A stretch of 64,000 bases of DNA from Actinomycetes bacterium. GTDB taxonomy: Bacteria > Actinomycetota > Acidimicrobiia > Acidimicrobiales > RAAP-2. The notes under the pieces are model-generated. The model was not told the origin of the DNA and did not search any database. It saw only the letters and a program-made list of their open reading frames with translations. Where the stretch lies: positions 1 through 64,000 of the forward strand of contig JAJYSP010000013.1 in assembly GCA_021793515.1 (NCBI GenBank), written 5' to 3'. The translations under genes and the position numbers were made by a program. Shown here piece by piece: positions 15,698-28,616 of the stretch. Each line of letters opens with the position of its first letter. The first letter of the stretch is position 1.

Positions 15698-16555
15698 TCA
15701 CTCGGTAGCGGCGCGGATGGCGTCAGACAAGTGTTGCACATCGTGCACGAGTCCCCCGCTCCCCGACAGCGGTGCGACGTAGGTCGGCGCCGTGCACGAA
15801 GCCGCGGCGAACTCGCCGAGGCCGTCGACGAGTACGACGTCGGGAACCACGCCGTGGCGCGCCAGCGCGTCGACGTGATCCTGCAGGCTGTAGCCCGAGG
15901 TCTCGGGCAACTCGGGGTGCAGGTTCGCTACGTAGACGATCCGGGCTCGCGTGCCGGCGATCGCCTGGGTGATCCCCGGGATCGCCGCCGCCGCGATCAC
16001 GCTCGTGTAGAGCGAACCGGGACCCACCACGACCACGTCGGCCCGTTCGATGGCCTCGACCGCTCGGATCGGGGCCGCCACGTTCGGGGGGTCGAAACTG
16101 ATGCGCCGGATCGTGGCGCAGTCGGCGATTGCGCTCTGGCCACGCGTGTCACCGTCCTCGGTGCTCGCACACAACACCACCCCGGTCGTGCTCGCCGGCA
16201 CGATCGATCCCGTCACGCCCATGACCTCGGCCAGGGCGAGCACTGACTCCTCGAGGTCACCGGTGGCGTCGACGAGCCCGACGAGCAAGAGGTTGCCCAC
16301 CGCGTGTCCGGCGAGTTCACCGACGCTAAAGCGGTGCTCGAAGGACCGGGTGAGCGGATTCTCGGGGTCGGCGAGCGCACCGAGGCACTTGCGTAGGTCA
16401 CCGACCGCCGCCACGTTGAGCATGGCCCGCAGTCGTCCCGTCGATCCCCCGTCGTCGGCAACCGAGACAATCCCGGTGACCTGTTCGGTCAGCCGTTTGA
16501 GCGCCCGCAGCGAGACGGCCGTGCCGTGGCCGCCCCCGACCGCGACCGCCCTCAT
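15698..16555 (-). CDS. yvcK: YvcK/CofD-like gluconeogenesis factor
   Basis: The 285-aa protein begins with VGGGHGTAVSLRALK and has SVADDGGSTGRLR, both typical of the YvcK/CofD fold, which binds UDP-sugars and influences carbon flow and cell-wall precursor supply in Gram-positive bacteria. GDLRKCLGAL and VVVGPGSLYTSV are further family blocks. The start overlaps the rapZ stop (16552-16555). It is somewhat shorter than the roughly 320-aa Bacillus type. Confidence 0.9.
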   Translation of the reverse strand: MRAVAVGGGHGTAVSLRALKRLTEQVTGIVSVADDGGSTGRLRAMLNVAAVGDLRKCLGALADPENPLTRSFEHRFSVGELAGHAVGNLLLVGLVDATGDLEESVLALAEVMGVTGSIVPASTTGVVLCASTEDGDTRGQSAIADCATIRRISFDPPNVAAPIRAVEAIERADVVVVGPGSLYTSVIAAAAIPGITQAIAGTRARIVYVANLHPELPETSGYSLQDHVDALARHGVVPDVVLVDGLGEFAAASCTAPTYVAPLSGSGGLVHDVQHLSDAIRAATE

Positions 16556-17394
16556 CGGTTGATGTCGCGGTGGTAGACGGCGTTGGTGATGTTAAGCCGA
16601 CGTCGGATCTCCTCGGCGATCGCGACCGAGCGGTGCCGTCCGCCGGTGCAGCCGAAGGCGACCGAGAGATAGGACTTGCCCTCCTTCGCGAAGGCCGGGA
16701 TCTGCCACTCGAGCATCGACACCACGTCGGCCACTAGGTGCTGCGCCGGCTCTTGGTCGAGCACGTAGCGCGCCACCGGCGTATCCAGTCCACTCATCGG
16801 GCGAAGTTCCTCAATCCAGTGGGGGTTGGGCAGGAACCGGCAGTCGAACACGAGGTCCACGTCGCGCGGGATGCCGTTCGCGTAGCCGAAGGAGACGAGT
16901 GACACCCGCAACGAGTCCGTGCCCACCGGCGCGAAGGTCTCCACGATGCGCGAACGCAGCTGGTTGGTGTTGATGGACCCGGTGTCGATCACCAGGTCCG
17001 CCGCGTCGCGCAATGGCTGGAGCAGCGAGCGCTCAGCCGCGATCGAGTCAGCGAGTGTTGGCGCCGGGTACGGGTGGCGCCGTCGGTTGCCCTCGTAGCG
17101 GTGGATGAGTACGTCATCAGGGGCGTCGAGAAACAGGATTTTCGCTCCACCGTGCTTGAGCTGCAACTCCTGTTCGACCTCGAGCAGGGCCGCCGGCTGG
17201 ACGCGCCCGCTGCGCCCCACGACGAAGGCCACCCCGGCGTAGTCGAGGTTTCCCGCAGTCGCGAGTTCACCGACTCGCACAACGAGCTCGAGGGGCAAGT
17301 TGTCGATCACGAACCACCCAAGGTCCTCCAGAGCCGCCGACACGGTTGAACGTCCGGCCCCCGACATCCCCGTCACCAGCAGAATCTCACCCAT
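16552..17394 (-). CDS. rapZ: RapZ/YvcJ family nucleotide-binding protein
   Basis: The 280-aa P-loop protein has Walker A GMSGAGRST near the N-terminus, FVIDNLPLEL, a VFDCRFLPNPHW block and the C-terminal GCTGGRHRSVAIAEE motif. In enterobacteria RapZ controls glmS mRNA decay; in actinobacteria its role is less clear. The start overlaps the uvrC end by eight bases. The uvrC-rapZ-yvcK order is conserved. Confidence 0.93.
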   Translation of the reverse strand: MGEILLVTGMSGAGRSTVSAALEDLGWFVIDNLPLELVVRVGELATAGNLDYAGVAFVVGRSGRVQPAALLEVEQELQLKHGGAKILFLDAPDDVLIHRYEGNRRRHPYPAPTLADSIAAERSLLQPLRDAADLVIDTGSINTNQLRSRIVETFAPVGTDSLRVSLVSFGYANGIPRDVDLVFDCRFLPNPHWIEELRPMSGLDTPVARYVLDQEPAQHLVADVVSMLEWQIPAFAKEGKSYLSVAFGCTGGRHRSVAIAEEIRRRLNITNAVYHRDINR

Positions 17395-19248
17395 CGTCAG
17401 TCGTCTCCTTGGACGGCCGCCGCACCGTCGGCGCTTGTAGGTGATCGTAGAGGCTCCGCGCGACCTCGTCGGGCAGCCACCGGATCGCGAGCAACTCCTC
17501 GAGGGTCATCGCGCGCAGATTATCGAGTGAACCGCACTCGAGTAATAGCCGACTTCGGCGCTGAGGACCCAGTCCGGACACGCCCTCGAGCGAGGTCGCC
17601 ACCATCGCCTTTCCTCGTTTGGAGCGGTGAAACGTGATAGCGAAGCGGTGTGCCTCGTCGCGAATCCGTTGAACCAGGTACAGCGACTCCGAACCTCGTT
17701 CGAGCATGATCGGATTGGCCACATCGGGTCGGTAGAGGAGCTCCTCGCGCTTGGCGAGCGCAGTGAACTCCACTCGTCCGAGTAGTCCGACCGCCTCGGC
17801 TGAACGCATCGCCGCGTGCAATTGGGGCAGTCCGCCGTCGATCACGATCAGGTCCGCATCGCGGAACGAGGCCCCGTCGCCGGTCTCGCCCCAGTGGCTG
17901 AGGCGCCGGCGTACGACCTCGAACATCGCGCCCACGTCGTCGTTGCCGACCGTCTCACGCACGTGGAAGCGGCGGTAGTCGGACTTCTTGGCCACGCCGT
18001 CTTCGAAGACGACCATGGAGCCCACGTAATTCGTGCCCTGGAGGTGGCTCATGTCAAAACACTCGATGCGAAACGGCGGGCGCGCGAGGCCGAGCGCGGC
18101 GCCGATCTCCTGGAGCGCCCGAGAGCGAACGTTGTAGTCGTACTCGCGGCGATGCGAGTCACGGTCCATCACGGCGTCCGCGTCAGCCTCGGCCATGTCG
18201 AGTACCCGACGACGCCGGCCACGCTGAGGCGTTCCCACCGAGACCGCCGCACCACACCGCTCGCTCAAGAAGGCGCGTACCAGCGTCGAATCCGCATCCA
18301 CATTCGTGATCACCTCGCGCGGCACATCGAGCGGATCGGCGAAGAGTGACGCCAAGACCGACTCGAGGACCTCGACCGGGCTCTCGTCGAGGGCGCGATC
18401 CACGAAGTGCACCTGACGCCCGATGATGCGACCATGTCGAATCCGGAAGCGCACGACGCCAGCCCGATTGCCCGCGATCCGCACCGCGACCGCGTCGAGA
18501 TTCGTGTGGTCGTCGAGCACGATGATCTGGTCGTTCGAGGCGCGTGCGAGCGCCCCGAGCCCGTCACGCAGGCGTGCGGCCGCTTCGTAGTGCTGGTTCG
18601 CCGAGGCCTCGGCCATGCGGGTCTCGAGAGTTCGTCGTAGGGGTCGGACCTCGCCCTCGAAGAACCGGGCCCACGACTCGACCAACCCGGCGTACCCGTC
18701 GGGGTCGATGGCCCCGACACACGGACCCGAGCACTTGCCGATGTCATAGAGCAGACACGGGCGCTGGATCCGGCGTTGGTAGTCGTACTTGTGACGTGAA
18801 CAGGTGCGAAGTGGGTAGACCTGCAAGAGCTCGTCCATCGTCGCGCGCAACGCACGCACCTCGACGAATGGTCCGAAATACCGCACCCCGCTGACGTGCT
18901 GGGAACGGGTCACGTAGGGCACCGGGAAGGGCGTACGCGAGTCGATCGCCACGTACGGGTAGGTCTTGTCGTCCTTTAGCCGCAGGTTGTAATGCGGCTG
19001 GTTCTCCTTGATGAGTTCGTTCTCGAGGATCAGCGCGTCGACCTCACTCGGGGTGACGATCCACTCCACCGAAGTCGCCTCGTCCATCAGTGCCTGGGTC
19101 TTGGGACTGAGCGCTTCTCGCCGTTGGAAGTAGCTGGCGAGACGCTGGGCCAGCGAGCGAGCCTTGCCCACGTAGATCACCGTGCCGCGCTCATTTCGAA
19201 ACAGGTAGCAACCGCTCGCCCGCGGGATCGCGCCGGGCTTGGTGAGCA

Positions 19249-19249
<1 letters not shown>
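17387..19249 (-). CDS. uvrC: Excinuclease ABC subunit C
   Basis: UvrC makes the two incisions of nucleotide excision repair. The 620-aa product has an N-terminal GIY-YIG nuclease (GCYLFRNERGTVIYVGKARS), a cysteine cluster (CSRHKYDYQRRIQRPCLLYD area), a UVR domain, the RNase-H-like endonuclease (RIECFDMSHLQGTN and DLIVIDGG), and a C-terminal helix-hairpin-helix (LEGVSGLGPQRRSRLL). GTG 19249 shares one base with the uvrA stop. Confidence 0.96.
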
Positions 19250-22086
<2,837 letters not shown>

Positions 22087-22102
22087 GAGGTGAATCTACC
22101 GG

Positions 22103-24118
22103 TCAGAGGTCAACGGACCCGCCGAAGACGCCTTGATCGACCCCCTGTCGCTGCAGGGTGTGCAGCAGGTCGCGCAGCGTGGCGGCCTCCTCGAAGCGCA
22201 GTTCGCGCGCCGCCTCGAGCATGGCGGCCTCCACCCGGGCGATCTCGCGCGAGAGGTCATCAGGTAGTGATCCCTCGAGTCCCACGAACTCGGGCGCGCG
22301 CTCGCGCGAGGGTCCGGCGTCACTGCGCAGCCGGTTCAAGATGTCCGCAACGTTCTTCGTGACCGTGCGCGGCTCGATCCCGTGTTCGAGGTTGTACTCG
22401 ATCTGGCGCTGGCGTCGTCGTTGGGTAAGTCCAATCGCGTCGCGCATCGAGTCGGTGATGCGGTCGGCGTAGAGCACCGCGCCACCATTGGCGTTTCGAG
22501 CGGCGCGGCCGATGGTTTGGATGAGCGCGCTGCGTGAGCGCAGGAAGCCCTCCTTGTCGGCGTCAAGGATCGCCACGAGTGACACCTCGGGCAGGTCGAG
22601 CCCCTCGCGTAGGAGGTTGATCCCCACGAGGATGTCGAACTCGCCGAGGCGTAAGGAGCGCAGGATCTCGATCCGTTGGATCGTATCGATGTCGCTGTGG
22701 AGGTACTGAACCCGGTACCCAGCCTTGGTGAGGAATGTCGTCAGGTCCTCGGCCATCCGCTTGGTCAGCGTCGTCACGAGGGCTCGCTCACCCCGGGCGA
22801 TCACCTCGTCGAGACGCGTCCGTAGGTCATCGATCTGATTCTTCGTGGGCACCACGTGGACCACGGGGTCGACCAGCCCGGTCGGACGGATCACCTGCTC
22901 GGCGATCTGGTCACTCACCTCGAGTTCGAAGGGACCGGGTGTCGCCGAGACGAAGACGATCTGGGGTACGAGGTCGATGAACTCCTCGAAGTTGAGCGGA
23001 CGGTTGTCCAGCGCGCTCGGGAGGCGGAAGCCGTGTTCGACCAGGGTCTCCTTGCGCGAACGGTCACCCGCGTACTGCCCGCGTACTTGGGGCACGGCGA
23101 CGTGGGACTCGTCGATGACCACCAGGTAGTCGTCGGGAAAGTAGTCGAGCAGTGTGTAGGGGCGCTCACCACGGCTGCGCCCGTCGAGGTGGGCGGAGTA
23201 GTTTTCGATACCCGCGCAGACCCCCGTCTGTTCCAGCATCTCCAGGTCGTGCTCGGTGCGCGAGCGCAGCCGTTGGGCCTCGAGCAGCTTGCCCTCGGAC
23301 TCGAACGTCGCCAGCTGGACCTGGAGTTCGGCTTCGATCGATCGACAGGCGCGCTGCAGGGTGGCCGAGCTGGTCGCGTAGTGAGTCGCCGCGAATAGGG
23401 TGACCTCGTCCACCGCGCCGCGCGTCTCCTGGGTGAGCGGGTTAAAGAAGGTAATGCTCTCGATCTCGTCGAAGAAGAACGACACGCGCAACGCCTCGTT
23501 CGAGTACGCCGGCTGGATCTCGAGGGTGTCGCCCTTCATCCGAAAGGTGCCGCGCTCGAGCACGGTCTCATTGCGGTGATACTGCATCTCAACCAGTCGG
23601 CGCAGCAACTGGCGCTGGTCCACCGCCTCGCCTCGCGCGAGGGGCAACATCCGCTCTCGATACTCGAGCGGGCTACCGAGCCCGTAGATGCACGAGACCG
23701 AGGCCACCACGATGGTGTCGCGGTGGGTCAACAGCGACGAGGTCGCGGCGTGGCGTAGCCGGTCGATCTCCTCGTTGATCGAGCTGTCCTTCTCAATGAA
23801 GGTGTCGGTACGGGGGATGTAGGCCTCAGGCTGGTAGTAGTCGTAGTAGGAGACGAAGAACTCCACCCGGTTCTGGGGCATCATCTCGCGCAGCTCCGAG
23901 GCGAGTTGGGCGGCGAGGGACTTGTTGGGCTCGAGGATGAGCGTCGGGCGTTGGACCCGCTCGACCAGCCAGGCGATGGTGGCCGTCTTGCCGCTGCCGG
24001 TGATCCCTTCCAGGGTCTGGTAACGCAGGCCGTCGGTCACCCCGCGCGCGAGCGTCTCGATAGCGGTCGGCTGGTCCCCCGAGGGCTGGAACGGGGACTC
24101 GACCTTGAACTCGGTCAC
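22103..24118 (-). CDS. uvrB: Excinuclease ABC subunit B
   Basis: The 671-aa helicase-like protein has Walker [13 protein letters not shown], the beta-hairpin [12 protein letters not shown] that clamps [12 protein letters not shown] (Walker B), helicase VI GRAARN and a C-terminal UVR domain ([19 protein letters not shown] area) that contacts UvrC. The GTG start overlaps the coaE stop by four bases. coaE next to uvrB is a conserved actinobacterial order. Confidence 0.97.
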   Translation of the reverse strand: MTEFKVESPFQPSGDQPTAIETLARGVTDGLRYQTLEGITGSGKTATIAWLVERVQRPTLILEPNKSLAAQLASELREMMPQNRVEFFVSYYDYYQPEAYIPRTDTFIEKDSSINEEIDRLRHAATSSLLTHRDTIVVASVSCIYGLGSPLEYRERMLPLARGEAVDQRQLLRRLVEMQYHRNETVLERGTFRMKGDTLEIQPAYSNEALRVSFFFDEIESITFFNPLTQETRGAVDEVTLFAATHYATSSATLQRACRSIEAELQVQLATFESEGKLLEAQRLRSRTEHDLEMLEQTGVCAGIENYSAHLDGRSRGERPYTLLDYFPDDYLVVIDESHVAVPQVRGQYAGDRSRKETLVEHGFRLPSALDNRPLNFEEFIDLVPQIVFVSATPGPFELEVSDQIAEQVIRPTGLVDPVVHVVPTKNQIDDLRTRLDEVIARGERALVTTLTKRMAEDLTTFLTKAGYRVQYLHSDIDTIQRIEILRSLRLGEFDILVGINLLREGLDLPEVSLVAILDADKEGFLRSRSALIQTIGRAARNANGGAVLYADRITDSMRDAIGLTQRRRQRQIEYNLEHGIEPRTVTKNVADILNRLRSDAGPSRERAPEFVGLEGSLPDDLSREIARVEAAMLEAARELRFEEAATLRDLLHTLQRQGVDQGVFGGSVDL

Positions 24119-24705
24119 GCCAGCCCCCGCTCGCCGAGCAGCTCGTCGACGCGCGCGTAGAGCGCCGCGGTCGTGCCCTCGTTCCAGATCACGTCATCCA
24201 CCACGGCCAGGCGCTCCTCATTGGTGGGCTGGTTCGCCAGACGGGCCCGAGCGTCTCGCTCGTCAAGGCCACGCTGCTCGACCAGCCGGCGAAGGGCCAC
24301 CTCGGGCGTCACCAGGACACCCCATACCCTCGTGAAGGCAAAGATCTGCCGGTGTTCGGGTCGGAACAATGGGAGGGCCACGAAGGCGGCCGGCCCGGAA
24401 GCGTGCTCCAGCCGGGCACGGATCTCGGCACCGATGTGCCCGTGCGTGATGCCATTAAGACGTGTGAGCGCCGACGCGTCGTGGAACACGACGTCGGCGA
24501 GAAAGGCCCGGTCAATGTTCCGATCCGGTGCGAGCACGGCGTCACCGAAGGCGTCGCGCAGGGCCCGCCACGCGGGCCGCTCGGGCTCAACGACCTCGCG
24601 CGCAACCTCATCGGCGTCAATGACCGCGAACCCGCGCCGTCCCAGATAGTCCGTGACCGTGCTCTTGCCCGCGCCGATGCCCCCGGCCACACCGATAATC
24701 TCCAC
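24115..24705 (-). CDS. coaE: Dephospho-CoA kinase
   Basis: CoaE phosphorylates dephospho-CoA, the last step of coenzyme A synthesis. I choose GTG 24705 (product [16 protein letters not shown]...) because homologues start right at this P-loop and a GGAA precedes it; 15 extra upstream codons are open. The 196-aa protein has Walker [21 protein letters not shown] and [11 protein letters not shown]. It is divergent from dppB, with the control region in between. Confidence 0.92.
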   Translation of the reverse strand: MEIIGVAGGIGAGKSTVTDYLGRRGFAVIDADEVAREVVEPERPAWRALRDAFGDAVLAPDRNIDRAFLADVVFHDASALTRLNGITHGHIGAEIRARLEHASGPAAFVALPLFRPEHRQIFAFTRVWGVLVTPEVALRRLVEQRGLDERDARARLANQPTNEERLAVVDDVIWNEGTTAALYARVDELLGERGLA

Positions 24706-24799
24706 CGTTCCACGGTAGTCACCGGGTCTGACATCGACGCGTGGCCCCACCTGGGCGATGCGTTCGCTATTGTCCTACCAAGTCAGTAGGGGGGCAAGT
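24706..24799. promoter_or_regulatory. Divergent control region between coaE and dppB
   Basis: This 94-base stretch separates the starts of the minus-strand uvr run and the plus-strand peptide importer and must hold at least one promoter for each. I see no convincing -35/-10 pair or operator. The only clear signal is the purine-rich AGGGGGGC ribosome-binding site before GTG 24800. Confidence 0.4.
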
Positions 24800-25750
24800 G
24801 TGCTGAGGTACGTGCTGCGACGGCTCGTCATGCTCGTCGGCATCGTCTTCATCATCTCGGTCGGTAGCTTCTACCTGATCCACCTACTCCCCGGAGACCC
24901 CGCAACGGTCATCCTCGGCACCGGGGCGAGCCCCGCCAACCGCGCAATCCTCTACAAGCAGCTCGGTCTCAACAAGCCGATAATCGAGCAGTACTTCGTG
25001 TGGATCGGTAACGTCCTGCACGGCAACCTCGGGACCTCGTTCATCTCCCAGACGTCGGTCGCGTCGACGATTCGTGCCGCCTACCCCATCGACCTCGAGT
25101 TGATCTTCCTGAGCCAGGTCCTCGCCTTCGCCGCCGCCATCCCACTCGCGATGCGCTCAGCGCGCAAGCCCAACGGACTGCTCGATCGGCTCCTCAGCGC
25201 CGGTAGTTTCACCCTGCTCTCGATCCCCCCGTTCATCGTCATCGTTCTGCTCGTGCTGATCGTTTCGATCAAACTCGGCATCGCGAACACCGGGCCGTCA
25301 TCCTTCGTCTCGTTCGCCTCGAACTGGCGCGTGAACCTCACGAGTCTCGCGCTGCCCTCGATAACCCTGGCCACAGCGAGTTTCGTGTTGTACTTCCGCG
25401 TGCTGCGCAGCGACATGATCGCCACCCTGCAAGAGGAGTTCATCACGATGGCCCGCTCCAAGGGCCTCAGCCAGCGTCGGATCATGTGGCGTCACGCCTT
25501 CCGGCCGTCCTCGGTGGCACTACTCGGCACCGCTGGGGTCAACATCGGCGGTCTGCTCGCCGGCGGGTTCGTCGTCCAGTACCTCCTCGGTATCCCGGGA
25601 CTCGGCTACACCCTGATCTCGGCAATCGCGAGCAGTGACTACCTCCTCGTCCAGGGCATCGTGCTCGTCGTCTCGGTGGGCGTGGTGCTGATCAACTTCT
25701 TCTTCGACTTCCTGACCAGTCTCGTTGACCCAAGGATCAGCCGTGAGTGA
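24800..25750 (+). CDS. dppB: Peptide ABC transporter permease DppB-like
   Basis: The start is GTG 24800 after AGGGGGGC. The 316-aa product has six hydrophobic segments, the DppB-type start (LRYVLRRLVMLVG) and HLLPGDPA, followed by an EAA loop (EEFITMARSKGLSQRRIMWR) that docks with the ATPases. It forms the translocation pore with DppC in the membrane. It overlaps dppC by eight bases. Ligands could be di- or oligopeptides, nickel or other family substrates; the sequence does not decide this. Confidence 0.9.
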   Translation: MLRYVLRRLVMLVGIVFIISVGSFYLIHLLPGDPATVILGTGASPANRAILYKQLGLNKPIIEQYFVWIGNVLHGNLGTSFISQTSVASTIRAAYPIDLELIFLSQVLAFAAAIPLAMRSARKPNGLLDRLLSAGSFTLLSIPPFIVIVLLVLIVSIKLGIANTGPSSFVSFASNWRVNLTSLALPSITLATASFVLYFRVLRSDMIATLQEEFITMARSKGLSQRRIMWRHAFRPSSVALLGTAGVNIGGLLAGGFVVQYLLGIPGLGYTLISAIASSDYLLVQGIVLVVSVGVVLINFFFDFLTSLVDPRISRE

Positions 25751-26606
25751 CCTGCTCGACCAGTCCCCAGGAATCGAGCCGCTACGCGAGCAACGGCTCG
25801 GACCGCTCTTTTGGATCTGCGTGGGCTGGCTGACGCTCAACGTGCTCGGGGCGATCTTTGCGAACGTGCTGCCGCTCGTGAACCCGCTCTACCAGAACTA
25901 CATCGTCATCAACGCCGGACCGTCGCTGCACCACCTCTTTGGCACCGACGACCTCGGTCGCGACATCTTGTCGCGCGTCGTCTTCGGCTCGCGCGTCTCC
26001 CTCGCCGTCGGTAGCGGCGCCATGCTCATCGGCTTCGGCATCGGAATGCCCCTCGGGATGCTCGCCGCCTATCGACGCGGTCGGCTCGATTCCATCCTCA
26101 CCGCCGTGATGTACGTCCTCCTCGCCTTCCCCGCGATCATCGCGGTCATCGCGGTCATCTCCTTTTGGACCCCGCGGACCCTCGTCAAGATCATCGTCGT
26201 GATCGGGCTCGCGTCGGTGCCGCTCGTCTACCGTGTGATCCGCAGCGCCACACTGGCCGTGGCGACCAAGGACTACGTGACGGCGGCCAAGGTGCAGGGT
26301 TCGACCGATCGACGAATCCTGTTTCGTGAGCTGCTGCCCAACATCGCCCCGATCGCCGTCTCCTTCCTGCTCATCGGCGTGGCGACCGTGGTGACCCTTG
26401 AGGGCGCCCTCGCTTTCCTCGGACTCTCGGTGAATCCACCGACGCCCTCCTGGGGCAACATGATCAACGAGTCGCGCACCGTGATGGCCCAGAACCCCTG
26501 GCTCGTCATCTTCCCCTCGCTCGCGCTCTGCCTGTTCCTGCTGTGCCTTAATTTCATCGGCGATCGACTACGCAGCTACTTCGACGTGACCGAGGTAAAG
26601 CTGTGA
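25743..26606 (+). CDS. dppC: Peptide ABC transporter permease DppC-like
   Basis: The start is GTG 25743 with AAGGA upstream; a TTG at 25725 is less likely. The 287-aa protein has the GTDDLGRDILSRVVFGSRVS motif that defines DppC/OppC, five or six membrane segments and an EAA loop (KDYVTAAKVQGSTDRRILFR). It pairs with DppB. It overlaps both neighbours, so B, C, D and F are one operon. Confidence 0.92.
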   Translation: MSDLLDQSPGIEPLREQRLGPLFWICVGWLTLNVLGAIFANVLPLVNPLYQNYIVINAGPSLHHLFGTDDLGRDILSRVVFGSRVSLAVGSGAMLIGFGIGMPLGMLAAYRRGRLDSILTAVMYVLLAFPAIIAVIAVISFWTPRTLVKIIVVIGLASVPLVYRVIRSATLAVATKDYVTAAKVQGSTDRRILFRELLPNIAPIAVSFLLIGVATVVTLEGALAFLGLSVNPPTPSWGNMINESRTVMAQNPWLVIFPSLALCLFLLCLNFIGDRLRSYFDVTEVKL

Positions 26607-27601
26607 GTGAGCGCCTGCTCGAGGTGACTGACCTGCGAACCACCTTCCGCACGGTCACCGGCGCCGTGCCGGCCGTCGGCGGAGTCAGTTTCGATCTCCA
26701 CGGTAACGAGACCCTCGGCATCGTGGGTGAATCGGGGTCGGGCAAGACCGTCCTCGCACGCACCATCATGGGCCTCCAGCCCCGCACCAACGTCGAGGTG
26801 ACCGGCTCGGTCCTGCTCAACGGTCACCAAGTGGTTGGCGCGAGTGAGCGCACCATGCGCACCATGTGGGCGACTGAGGTCGCCATGGTGTTTCAGGACC
26901 CGATGACCTCGCTCAACCCCGTCATGCGCATCGGCCGCCAAATCGACGAGACCCTCCGGGTGCGGCTCGGCATGGACCGCCACGCGGCGCGCGCTCGCGC
27001 GATCGAGCTCTTGACCATGGTGGGCATCCCGTCGGCGCAGTCACGCTATCGGGCCTACCCCACGGAGCTCTCGGGTGGGATGCGCCAGCGCGTGGTCATC
27101 GCCACCGCGCTCGCCTGCTCGCCGAAGCTCATCATCGCCGACGAGCCCACCACCGGACTCGACGTGACAATCCAGGCCCAGATACTGAACCTGCTCGACT
27201 CACTCAAAGAGCAGCTGTCGATGTCGGTCATCCTGATCACCCACGACCTTGGCGTCGTGGCGACGCGCGCCACGCGCATCATCGTCATGTACGCCGGTCA
27301 GATCGTCGAGATGGGCGACACTCGCGACGTCTTCTTCCACCACCGGATGCCCTACACGCGGGCCCTGCTCGACAGCTCACCCAAGGTCACCAACGCCCCC
27401 CACACGCGCCTCGCGGTCATCCCGGGCCGGCCCCCGAACCTCTCGACGCCGCAACCGGGCTGTGCCTTCGCCCCGCGGTGCGCCTACGCGACCGAGCGCT
27501 GCCACGTGGAGGCCCCCACGCTCGTCGACGCGTCCGCTCCTGGGCACCGCTTCGCGTGCTGGAACCCTCTGCCCGAGACCAGCGACCGGGAGGCGCGATG
27601 A
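26603..27601 (+). CDS. dppD: Peptide ABC transporter ATP-binding protein DppD-like
   Basis: The 332-aa ATPase has Walker A GESGSGKT, the Q-loop FQDPMTSLNP, signature LSGGMRQR, Walker B LIIADEPTTGLD and H-loop ITHDLG, and the C-terminal cysteine-rich oligopeptide extension (GCAFAPRCAYATERCHVEAP). It energises import with DppF. The GTG start overlaps dppC by four bases. Confidence 0.94.
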   Translation: MSERLLEVTDLRTTFRTVTGAVPAVGGVSFDLHGNETLGIVGESGSGKTVLARTIMGLQPRTNVEVTGSVLLNGHQVVGASERTMRTMWATEVAMVFQDPMTSLNPVMRIGRQIDETLRVRLGMDRHAARARAIELLTMVGIPSAQSRYRAYPTELSGGMRQRVVIATALACSPKLIIADEPTTGLDVTIQAQILNLLDSLKEQLSMSVILITHDLGVVATRATRIIVMYAGQIVEMGDTRDVFFHHRMPYTRALLDSSPKVTNAPHTRLAVIPGRPPNLSTPQPGCAFAPRCAYATERCHVEAPTLVDASAPGHRFACWNPLPETSDREAR

Positions 27602-28566
27602 GCGACGAGCGCCAACCACTCCTCAAGGTCCGCGACCTCACCGTGACCTTCGGCAAGGGGGCCCACGCGGTCTCGGCCGTGGCTGGCGTCAGTTTTGACA
27701 TTTACGAGGGTGAGACCCTCGGACTCGTCGGCGAGTCGGGTTGTGGCAAGTCCACGACCGGCAAGGCCCTCATGAAGATCGTGGCGCCGTCGTCGGGGAC
27801 CGTTGAACTGGACGGGGTCGACATCACCCACCAGCGCGGTCGCGCCCTGCGCCAAGCGCGCACGCGCATGCAGATGATCTTCCAAGATCCCATCAGCTCG
27901 CTCAACCCTCGTCGACGCGTCCGTGGCATCGTCGCCGAGCCCCTCGACGCGTGGAAGACAGTCACCGGCGAGCAGCGAGATCGCCTCGTGGACGAGCTAT
28001 TGAACCAGGTCGGCATCGACCCCGAGGTCTACGGCGACCGCTACGCCCGCCAGTTCTCCGGTGGTCAGTGTCAGCGCATCTCGATCGCCCGCGCCCTTGC
28101 GATGCGCCCACAGCTCTTGATCTGTGACGAGGTGGTCTCCGCCTTGGACGTCTCGGTGCAGGCCCAGATCTTGAACCTGCTCGAAGACCTGAAAGCCGAG
28201 TACGGTTTGACGCTGCTCTTCATCGCTCACGACCTCGCAGTCGTCAAGAACATCAGTGACCGCGTGGCCGTGATGTACCTCGGGCGGATCGGTGAGATCG
28301 GCCCCTCGGAGGTGCTCTATGAGGCGCCCGCGCACCCCTATACGAAGTTCCTCCTCGGTGCCTCGCTCGAGGCCGATCCCGACAGCGCTCCGACCGGTGC
28401 CGTGCTCGAGGGCGAGCCGCCGAGCCCGCTCGATCCACCGAGCGGGTGCCGGTTCCGCTCGCGCTGCCCGTACGCGACCGAGCGCTGCGCCCGTGAGGAA
28501 CCCGTGTTAACCGAGGTGGCTCCGGGACACCAAGTCGCTTGCCACTTCCCCTTCATCGCCCAGTGA
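27598..28566 (+). CDS. dppF: Peptide ABC transporter ATP-binding protein DppF-like
   Basis: ATG 27598 overlaps the dppD stop in ATGA. The 322-aa product has Walker A GESGCGKST, Q-loop FQDPISSLNPR, signature FSGGQCQR, Walker B LLICDEVVSALDVS and IAHDLAVV, and the same C-terminal CRFRSRCPYATERC extension. The signature glutamine-cysteine (GGQCQR instead of GGQRQR) is a small oddity. It is the last gene of the importer; a hairpin terminator begins four bases after the stop. Confidence 0.94.
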   Translation: MSDERQPLLKVRDLTVTFGKGAHAVSAVAGVSFDIYEGETLGLVGESGCGKSTTGKALMKIVAPSSGTVELDGVDITHQRGRALRQARTRMQMIFQDPISSLNPRRRVRGIVAEPLDAWKTVTGEQRDRLVDELLNQVGIDPEVYGDRYARQFSGGQCQRISIARALAMRPQLLICDEVVSALDVSVQAQILNLLEDLKAEYGLTLLFIAHDLAVVKNISDRVAVMYLGRIGEIGPSEVLYEAPAHPYTKFLLGASLEADPDSAPTGAVLEGEPPSPLDPPSGCRFRSRCPYATERCAREEPVLTEVAPGHQVACHFPFIAQ

Positions 28567-28569
28567 CAA

Positions 28570-28597
28570 CGAACGCCCCGCACGAGCGGGGCGTTCG
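28570..28597. terminator. Perfect bidirectional hairpin terminator
   Basis: The arms 28570-28580 (CGAACGCCCCG) and 28587-28597 (CGGGGCGTTCG) are exactly complementary over 11 bases with a 6-base loop. It lies between the converging dppF and rpsA stops and can serve both. No long T-tract follows, as is common in GC-rich actinobacteria. Confidence 0.85.
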
Positions 28598-28616
28598 TCA
28601 GCACAACTGCGGGCGA

